The notes under the pieces: model-generated | Seen by the model: the letters and a program-made list of their open reading frames with translations, nothing else | Database searches by the model: none | Told to the model about the DNA's origin: nothing | NCBI GenBank assembly: GCA_017530365.1 | Contig: JAFXMK010000017.1 | Span: 1-64,000 of the forward strand | Direction: 5' to 3' | DNA length: 64,000 nucleotides | Source: Bacteroidales bacterium | GTDB taxonomy: Bacteria; Bacteroidota; Bacteroidia; Bacteroidales; F082 | Position numbers and translations under genes: made by a program | In this document: piece by piece, positions 58,001 to 64,000 of the stretch | Layout: each line of letters starts with the position of its first letter | How positions within the stretch are numbered: position 1 is the first letter of the stretch

Positions 58001-59488
58001 TTAATCAGCGACATCGGAGTTGCTCGAATCAGGATGGTTCAATGCGCCGGGTGTGTCTTGGTCCTTGAAGACATCGGCGACGACATCGGAGTAGAACATC
58101 TCGTCGGCGAACTCGCGTGCCTTGGCATTCCTCCTGAATTTGTCTTCCTGCCTCTGTTTGGCGTTCGACACCACGTTCTTCATCTTCTGGTGGAAAGCCA
58201 GCGTCTTATAGTAAAAGCGGTACAATCCTTTTTCTCTCGCAATCAGCGGAATCAGGATGGAGTTGATGACAATGCTGAACAGGATCACGGAGAATACGAT
58301 GTTGCGGATGAAAAACCCTACTTCCAAGTCGGGGATGTAGGCGATGGCTTGCGTTGCCAATACCGCGGCGGTCAGTCCTTTAGGGTCGATGGCCGACATA
58401 TACATCAGTTCCTTGTCGGGAATCATGTCCTTGCGTGAGATGGCCAGCCGTACAATGGGGACGCGGAGTATGAAGAGCATCACGGTGATGCAGAGGCCGA
58501 TGACGATGGGTTGCCAAGCGTAGAGTTGGATCGACATGCCCACATACACGAAGAAGAAGGTCTTGAGCAACAATACCAGCTCGCTGAACAGGGCGCGCTC
58601 CGTGTCGTTGAGGTTGGCAGGCTTTTTCTTGATGACCTTTTTCAACAGGGTGCGGTGGATGCCGTCGATGTTGGCCATGCCGATACCGAAAGCCAAGGCG
58701 GCGATGGCACCGCTGTAGCCCATCCACTCGTTGACGCCATAGATGATGAACACGAAGGCGGGTGTGGTCAAGACAGAGTATTTGATGTTGCGCACCTTGT
58801 CGAGGATCAAGGCCCAGAAGATGGAGCCGAGCAGACCGATTACCGTGGCCAGGATGAACGAGGAGAAGATGGTGCCGAAGATCATGCCGAACTCGACATG
58901 TTGCGACTTGATGGCCTCCAATAGGGCCAAGGCGAGCACGATGCTGAACACGTTGCCGATGGCGGCTTCCAGGATCAAGATGGTGGCGCTCTTTTGCGAC
59001 ATCTTGAGTTGGCGTACCGTCGGGATGACCACGGCAGAGGCAGTGCCGCCCAGCACACAGCCCATCATCAGGCTGACGATAGGATCAACTTTCAACACCA
59101 GCCAAGTCACCAGCCATACCGCAATGGCGGAAATGATGAAATTAAAGGCCGTCAGTTTCAAGGATGGCTTGAATGAGTCTTTCAGGTTGCTGAAGCTCAG
59201 CTGGATGCCGCTCTCAAAAAGAATCAGCACCAAGGTGACTGCCGAGAGGATGCTCCCCAACAGGGTAAGCCTTTCGGAGTCCACGAGATGGGTGAGGGGA
59301 CCGATGCCGAGTCCGATGATGATCAGGAACAAGACATCGGGGATCCTCCTTCTGCTGAAGATGGAGCTGAACAGGTGAGCGGCGAAGATCAGCAGACCGA
59401 TGATGGCGATGATCAAGCCGATTTTGCTTGACGACAGGCCTGTCGAGATGGTCTGGCTGATGGATTCAATATGGTCGCTATCGCCCAT
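58001..59488 (-). CDS. cation:proton antiporter family protein, variant active site
   Basis: Membrane protein of 495 residues with about 12 hydrophobic segments, in the monovalent cation:proton antiporter (CPA) family. IPDVLFLIIIGLGIGP, LFESGIQLSF and VLGGTASAVVIP are shared with the next gene and with family members. Where the paralogue has ESAFSD this one has EAAIGN (Asn179 at the position of the presumed ion-binding Asp), so transport may be altered or lost. The C-terminal about 80 residues form a charged cytosolic tail absent from the paralogue. It starts 3 bp after the paralogue's stop, indicating cotranscription and a tandem duplication. Confidence 0.88.
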   Translation of the reverse strand: MGDSDHIESISQTISTGLSSSKIGLIIAIIGLLIFAAHLFSSIFSRRRIPDVLFLIIIGLGIGPLTHLVDSERLTLLGSILSAVTLVLILFESGIQLSFSNLKDSFKPSLKLTAFNFIISAIAVWLVTWLVLKVDPIVSLMMGCVLGGTASAVVIPTVRQLKMSQKSATILILEAAIGNVFSIVLALALLEAIKSQHVEFGMIFGTIFSSFILATVIGLLGSIFWALILDKVRNIKYSVLTTPAFVFIIYGVNEWMGYSGAIAALAFGIGMANIDGIHRTLLKKVIKKKPANLNDTERALFSELVLLLKTFFFVYVGMSIQLYAWQPIVIGLCITVMLFILRVPIVRLAISRKDMIPDKELMYMSAIDPKGLTAAVLATQAIAYIPDLEVGFFIRNIVFSVILFSIVINSILIPLIAREKGLYRFYYKTLAFHQKMKNVVSNAKQRQEDKFRRNAKAREFADEMFYSDVVADVFKDQDTPGALNHPDSSNSDVAD

Positions 59489-59491
59489 GGC

Positions 59492-60796
59492 TTATTCGTT
59501 GTCAATGATTTTTTCCAATTCATTCTCCACTTTTTCTTCAATCCTTTCACCCAAGGTTTCTTTTCTTTTGACAAAGCGTTTTTGGTAGAAACGGCTGATG
59601 GCATTCTCATGGTCTAAGATGGGCACCATGATCGAGGTGAAGACAATGCTGAAGAGGATGACGGCGAAGACGATGCTTTGGATGATCTCGCCTCCTGGGA
59701 CGCCAGCCTGTGCCGGGATGGTGGCCAACACCGCCGCCGCCAGCCCTTTGGGAACCATGCCGGCCATGAAAGCTTTGTCGAAAGGCTCGATATCGTCTTT
59801 TTTCCAAATTGAGATCTTCACAATCGGGATGCGCAATGCGAAAAGCACGATCGTCATGATGAGGCCGATGAGGATGGGCCAGAGGTGGTCGAGCTGGATG
59901 GAGATGCCGATATAGACGAAAAAGAAGGTCTTCAACAGGAACACGACCTCGCTGAAGAGCTGTTTCTCCGTTTCGTTTAGCTTAGTGGGTTCGGAGTGCA
60001 ACATCTTAATTAGGATCTTGGTGTAGATCTTGTCGATATTGGCCATGGCAATGCCGAAAGCCAAGGCTGCGATGGCGCCGCTGGCCCCGAGCCATTCACT
60101 GATGCCATAGACGATGAACACGAAGGCGGGTGTGGTCAGGATGGAGTTCTTGACGTGGCGGACCTTGTCAAGTACGTATGACCACAAGATGGCCGAGACG
60201 ATGCCGATGAAGGCAGCGATGAGGAAAGAGTAGAGCACTTTGCCGAGTACCAATCCAAGGTTCATCGAGCCTGATTCCACCACCTGGAGCAGCGCCAAGG
60301 CGAAAACGATGCATAGCACGTCGCTGAAGGCGGACTCGAGGATGAGTATCGTCTGGCTTTTGGAGCCGATCTTCAGCTGGCTGACCATGGGGATGATCAC
60401 GGCTGAAGAGGTGCCGCCCAGGATGGCGCCCAGCATCAGGCTGGTCCAGATGTCCAACCGTGCCAAGAGCATTCCCAATACCGCCACTACGATCATTGTC
60501 AGGAAGAAATTGACGGTGGTGAGCTTCATTGTTCCCTTAATGGATTTCATCAAGGTCTCGAAGTTCAGCTGCGTGCCGCTTTCGAACAGCAGGATGACGA
60601 GGGTGATGGTAGTGAAGACACTGCCCATCGCCCCCATCATCTTTGGGCTTACCCAATGCAGTATGGGACCGATAACCAGGCCGATGATCATCAGCAACAG
60701 CACGTCCGGAATCCGTTTCCTACTAAAGATCTCAGTAAACAGATGTGCTGCGAAGATGAGCAGTCCGATAAAGACAATGGCCAGGTTTTGGTTCAT
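59492..60796 (-). CDS. cation:proton antiporter family protein
   Basis: 434 residues, about 12 hydrophobic segments. The family motifs are IPDVLLLMIIGLVIGP, LFESGTQLNF, ILGGTSSAVIIPMVSQL and ESAFSDV (Asp159, expected to carry the ion or proton), plus SEWLGASGAIAALAFGIAMA. It exchanges Na+ or K+ for H+ across the inner membrane; direction and ion cannot be told. It begins one base after the stop of the C25 peptidase gene (TAA-T-ATG) and is followed after 3 bp by its paralogue, so the three genes probably share a transcript. Confidence 0.92.
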   Translation of the reverse strand: MNQNLAIVFIGLLIFAAHLFTEIFSRKRIPDVLLLMIIGLVIGPILHWVSPKMMGAMGSVFTTITLVILLFESGTQLNFETLMKSIKGTMKLTTVNFFLTMIVVAVLGMLLARLDIWTSLMLGAILGGTSSAVIIPMVSQLKIGSKSQTILILESAFSDVLCIVFALALLQVVESGSMNLGLVLGKVLYSFLIAAFIGIVSAILWSYVLDKVRHVKNSILTTPAFVFIVYGISEWLGASGAIAALAFGIAMANIDKIYTKILIKMLHSEPTKLNETEKQLFSEVVFLLKTFFFVYIGISIQLDHLWPILIGLIMTIVLFALRIPIVKISIWKKDDIEPFDKAFMAGMVPKGLAAAVLATIPAQAGVPGGEIIQSIVFAVILFSIVFTSIMVPILDHENAISRFYQKRFVKRKETLGERIEEKVENELEKIIDNE

Positions 60797-60797
60797 A

Positions 60798-63700
60798 TTA
60801 TTGTTTTACGAATTTCTGCGTGCTGGTGCCGTTTGCAGATTGGATGTTGACAAAATACATGCCCTTGTTCAGACCTTCCAAATTGAGTGTGGTCAGGCCG
60901 TTGGCGTTCTCTTGGCGATAGACGAGTTGGCCGAGGCTATTGTAAACTTCGATCGTGCTATTCTCCTCAGGAAGGTCGATGCTGAAGGTGCCGTTGTTCG
61001 GGTTGGGGTAGAGGGCAGGGATAGTTGATGTGACTTCTTGTGTGATAGCGATCACCTGAGCAGCAGGGAAGGTCACGTTGTCGATCCATGCGCAGTCACT
61101 GCCATTGGAGACGGAACCGTCTTTGGTATAGCTCCACTCCAGTCTGTGGGAACCAGGAGTCAGCGGGAAGCTGACAGGTGTCCATGACACTTCGCCGGAC
61201 CATTTGCCGCTTTCCGCACCGTCGATCTTGAATGAGAACCAGTCCCAATTGTTTTCTGACGATACTTTGTAGTAGAAACTCACTTCGCCGTCAACGGCAA
61301 TTTCAAGGTTGATAGAAAGCACTGAGGTTTCGGAGTGATCGATGGCTGAAGATTTAGCACAATACTGGCCTTCGTATGGATTATCTGTCACAATTTCCCA
61401 AGCGGTGACGATGGAACCTTGGTGCCAGTCGAAAGCGCTGAAATCGCCGGTTTCGAAGTCCTCAACAGAGCGACCGACGGGGACGAAGTAGGAGTCTTCC
61501 AAGACATAGTGTCCATATTGTACGGCGAAAGGAAGTTCGTACAAGGCGCCAATAACGGCGTCAGCACCTAGTGTGAAGACCATGTCGGCGTTGAATAACT
61601 GACCGGCGGCAACGTTTTCGTAAGTCCATTGGGTGGTGGTGATGTCAATCTCGGGATGTGAGTTGAACACGTCGAATCTGGCTGAGGGTGCTGCGGCACC
61701 TCCGTTGTTCATGAACACGAAATGTACCGAGCCGCTGTCGCCTGGATTCAAAACACCATTGCGGTTGTCCAAAATTGCTCTCACCAATACGAATTCCGGA
61801 GCGTAGATTCTGGTATCGAAATGACTTTCCCAGGTATCGGTGCCATCGGTGCAGGTGACGTTGAAACGCACCATTGTGTTGTTAGGCACGTCATCGCTCA
61901 CGCTGAAAGCGAAAGCATTTTCGAGGGTAATGTCTTGACCACCGTTGATAGTGCCGACGTTGGCTGTAGGCTGGCCGATGGTGATATACTCGCTGTCGCA
62001 GCTCAAGGTGGCGGTGACATTGCTGGCGTTGACAGTTCCTACGTTCTTCACAACCATGCTGAAGGCATAGTTGCCGTTGTATTCGATCTGATTGCTTTGG
62101 CCGTTAAGGGTGTAGCTGTCGTAGATGACGTAGGCAGTGTTGCCAGGAAGTGTGAGTACTTCCAGGGTTTGTGGCCAAGCATCGCAACCGGTCACCACTA
62201 GGCTCATGGCATCCACGAAATCGATGGGCTGAGTGAATTCGATCTGTGCTGCACCGTTCTCGTCGGTATAGCCGACGCCGATCAGATCGTCGCCGTGGAA
62301 CATGGCACAACGGAAGTTCTTAAGTGCGTTGCCGTTCTCATCGCTGACGTTCACTTCGGTGGAGGTAAGGCCTACCAGGAGCTGAGCGCTATAGTTGACT
62401 ACAGGGGTGAAGGGCTCATCGTGCCAAGGGCAGACGGCGACATCGCCCATGAGGTTGAGGTCGTAGAAGTTCCAGCGTAGGGCGCCTTCTTCCCACTGGC
62501 CAGGGGCGTTGACCCATGGAGCTGTCTGTATCTTTCCTTCTGTCAATGCCAAACCGGATTGCGGAATGCGCTCGTGGTAGTAGGCGTCCTCGGTCTCACG
62601 GTGCAGGTGGATGGCTGGGCCTTCAGTTTGACCTTCGTTGAACCAGCCGTAACGCGAGTTGCCGATGGTAGCAACGGCAAAGTTACTGATTTTGGTCATC
62701 TTCTCAAGGATGCAGTTGCTGGTGAAATCACCGCAGACGCAGCCGGAGGTGTGGAAGAAGGTGTAGTTGTGGTCCACGCCGTTGGCACCGCTGAAGTTGC
62801 CGTCGGTAATGTCGCTGTTGGACCATTCTGCCACGTAAGTGGTGTTGGCGTGTCCATCGTGGTGGACGTATTGTGTGCCTTGGTTGATGGCGTTCATCAG
62901 GTTGTTGCCGCTCCAAGTGCCCAATTCATAATAAAGCCTTGTAAAATTGTAGTTTTCGGGAATGCCGACGGTGGTGTATCCGTTATCAGTACGCTCACCG
63001 ATGAGGAGTTCCAGGTATTGGCTACCGTTGCTCAAAGGATCGTCGTAAAGATGCTCGCCAGCCATGATGACTTTATGGAACTCACCGAGGACAGGGCTGT
63101 CCTGGTAAGCGGTGGTCTTGTGCATCATGTTGCTCAGCTCTTGTTGATTGCTGAAGCACATGCGGCCGATGCCGATCTCGGGGAGCAGGTCGTCTTCGCC
63201 GATCTCGCCCCAGATGTGGTTGCCGTTGTCGTCCCAGGTGCCGTCCAAAGCTGCATAGTAAAGGTCGGCAGGGAGATTGTCGTCTTGATTGCCGCCACCA
63301 GATGTCACGTGACAATGCAGGGCACGGAAGGGGACGTCAGGCACGTCGCCAGCGAGGTTCACCATCTGGATGCCGTTGTCTTGGTATTCTTGCAAGATGT
63401 AGTTACGTAGCTTCTCGGGATCGTCTTGGCCGCTCATGCTGCTGAGGACGTTCTCGATGGTTTCGACACGGGTGCGCAAGCCACGTGCTTGGTAGAAACT
63501 GATGTATTCATCGAAGGAACTGACGTATTGTTGCTTGGTGATGACCAACAAGTCGTAGGCAGGAAGACCGTCTCTGCCTTCGTAGTTGCGAATCATCTCA
63601 GGATTCTGGGCCAGGCGCTCGGCGCGGCGAACGTTGTCAGGGGTAAGCCATGCCATGTTGCTATGATCGGCACGAGTGGCTCTTGTCTTCACCACGACAG

Positions 63701-64000
63701 TGGCCTTGGTGGCATAGCTGACCTTGCCACTGGCAGGCTCGTATTGCACGGGCGTGAAGGCGGAGAAAGCGAAGCCGATGCCGTTCATGTAATGCGTGCT
63801 CAGCTGACCGTTGGCTCTGCTGGGATAAACGGCTTTGGAATTGTAAATGCTCTCATCCTTGATGAACTCGTGCCTTTCCGGGTCGGAATAGGTGCGGGAA
63901 GGCTGATAGGGGAAAATCTCATGAGTTCCTTCCAGCTCGTGGAAATCGGAAAGATAAACCTCGATGGATTCAGCTTCTTGGCCTTGAGGAAGCATCAAGC
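60798..64000 (-). CDS. gingipain-like C25 cysteine protease with T9SS domain (5' end outside the window)
   Basis: At least 1066 residues; the N-terminus lies beyond position 64000. The C25 catalytic domain has the conserved YVHHDGHANTTYVAEW (His) and TFFHTSGCVCGDF (catalytic Cys codon at about 62739-62741). DLLVITKQQYVSSFDEYISF opens the gingipain-type fold, and IGIGRMCFSNQQELSNMMHK is another family segment. Ig-like modules follow, including LLVGLTSTEVNVSDENGN and a late carbohydrate-binding-like segment. The T9SS sorting domain ends the protein (LYPNPNNGTFSIDL to STQKFVKQ). Related proteases degrade host or environmental protein at the cell surface. The stop codon is one base before the next start. 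Confidence 0.92.
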   Translation of the reverse strand, partial: LMLPQGQEAESIEVYLSDFHELEGTHEIFPYQPSRTYSDPERHEFIKDESIYNSKAVYPSRANGQLSTHYMNGIGFAFSAFTPVQYEPASGKVSYATKATVVVKTRATRADHSNMAWLTPDNVRRAERLAQNPEMIRNYEGRDGLPAYDLLVITKQQYVSSFDEYISFYQARGLRTRVETIENVLSSMSGQDDPEKLRNYILQEYQDNGIQMVNLAGDVPDVPFRALHCHVTSGGGNQDDNLPADLYYAALDGTWDDNGNHIWGEIGEDDLLPEIGIGRMCFSNQQELSNMMHKTTAYQDSPVLGEFHKVIMAGEHLYDDPLSNGSQYLELLIGERTDNGYTTVGIPENYNFTRLYYELGTWSGNNLMNAINQGTQYVHHDGHANTTYVAEWSNSDITDGNFSGANGVDHNYTFFHTSGCVCGDFTSNCILEKMTKISNFAVATIGNSRYGWFNEGQTEGPAIHLHRETEDAYYHERIPQSGLALTEGKIQTAPWVNAPGQWEEGALRWNFYDLNLMGDVAVCPWHDEPFTPVVNYSAQLLVGLTSTEVNVSDENGNALKNFRCAMFHGDDLIGVGYTDENGAAQIEFTQPIDFVDAMSLVVTGCDAWPQTLEVLTLPGNTAYVIYDSYTLNGQSNQIEYNGNYAFSMVVKNVGTVNASNVTATLSCDSEYITIGQPTANVGTINGGQDITLENAFAFSVSDDVPNNTMVRFNVTCTDGTDTWESHFDTRIYAPEFVLVRAILDNRNGVLNPGDSGSVHFVFMNNGGAAAPSARFDVFNSHPEIDITTTQWTYENVAAGQLFNADMVFTLGADAVIGALYELPFAVQYGHYVLEDSYFVPVGRSVEDFETGDFSAFDWHQGSIVTAWEIVTDNPYEGQYCAKSSAIDHSETSVLSINLEIAVDGEVSFYYKVSSENNWDWFSFKIDGAESGKWSGEVSWTPVSFPLTPGSHRLEWSYTKDGSVSNGSDCAWIDNVTFPAAQVIAITQEVTSTIPALYPNPNNGTFSIDLPEENSTIEVYNSLGQLVYRQENANGLTTLNLEGLNKGMYFVNIQSANGTSTQKFVKQ

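Overview
The window comes from a Bacteroidales-type chromosome (phylum Bacteroidota). Supporting signs: TAnnTTTG-type -7 promoter boxes in front of many genes, several proteins with C-terminal type IX secretion (T9SS) sorting domains, a gingipain-like C25 peptidase and a streptopain-like C10 peptidase, a short (287-residue) primary sigma factor, a FeoA-FeoB fusion with its small Cys-rich partner, tricorn-like S41 peptidase, and FISUMP-type lipoproteins. No rRNA, phage, IS element or CRISPR array is visible; most genes are chromosomal housekeeping or cell-surface genes. I cannot name the species.

Layout. 0-10 kb: acyl-CoA dehydrogenase; a decayed locus (AlbA_2/Schlafen-type regulator and an HsdM remnant, both with internal deletions); a PAP2-VanX fusion; a two-domain lipoprotein; a C10 protease; a collapsed subtilisin; a YhcC-type radical SAM gene. 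10.3-10.75 kb: a 144-bp nested inverted repeat that folds as a four-arm cloverleaf, abutting two tRNA-Ser genes. 10.8-15.7 kb: GWxTD protein, lipid A-type acyltransferase, glycosyltransferase, aroQ and a ferredoxin-type aldo/keto reductase. 15.7-20.6 kb: a cobalamin riboswitch and five downstream genes (two T9SS surface proteins, a BtuG-like propeller lipoprotein, a tiny Cys-rich protein, a BtuF-like binding lipoprotein), which look like a vitamin B12 capture operon without BtuB/C/D. 20.6-31.6 kb: tricorn peptidase, AddA/RecB-like helicase-nuclease and TamB in one minus-strand run, diverging from tsaD. 32.7-42.7 kb: dgt, a FISUMP lipoprotein, an unknown secreted protein, feoAB with accessory gene, pepD, rpe. 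43-50 kb: a second FISUMP lipoprotein, rpoD, pnp, rpsO, a thioesterase, a DUF481-like protein, a uracil-DNA-glycosylase-family protein and a T9SS gene interrupted by an amber codon.

50.9-58 kb, minus strand, is the most unusual region. A Ser/Thr-kinase-like domain fused to an AAA+ ATPase is followed by a YbjN-like protein, a secreted protein with three related beta-rich domains and a membrane-anchored protein. After these come an NrtR-like Nudix regulator with two operator-like palindromes around its promoter, a vWA protein fused to a macro-like domain, and an ADP-ribosylglycohydrolase. Three adjacent genes therefore point to ADP-ribose chemistry, beside a kinase/AAA module. 58-64 kb holds two paralogous cation:proton antiporters (one lacking a conserved acidic residue), coupled by a 1-nt gap to a C25 gingipain-like protease that runs off the end of the window.

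Recurring non-coding features are short tandem repeats with 7- or 8-bp units at gene ends, large hairpin elements, two near-identical intrinsic terminators, and promoters placed only 4 nt from start codons (possible leaderless mRNAs). All functions are read from motif recognition; no database search was run.
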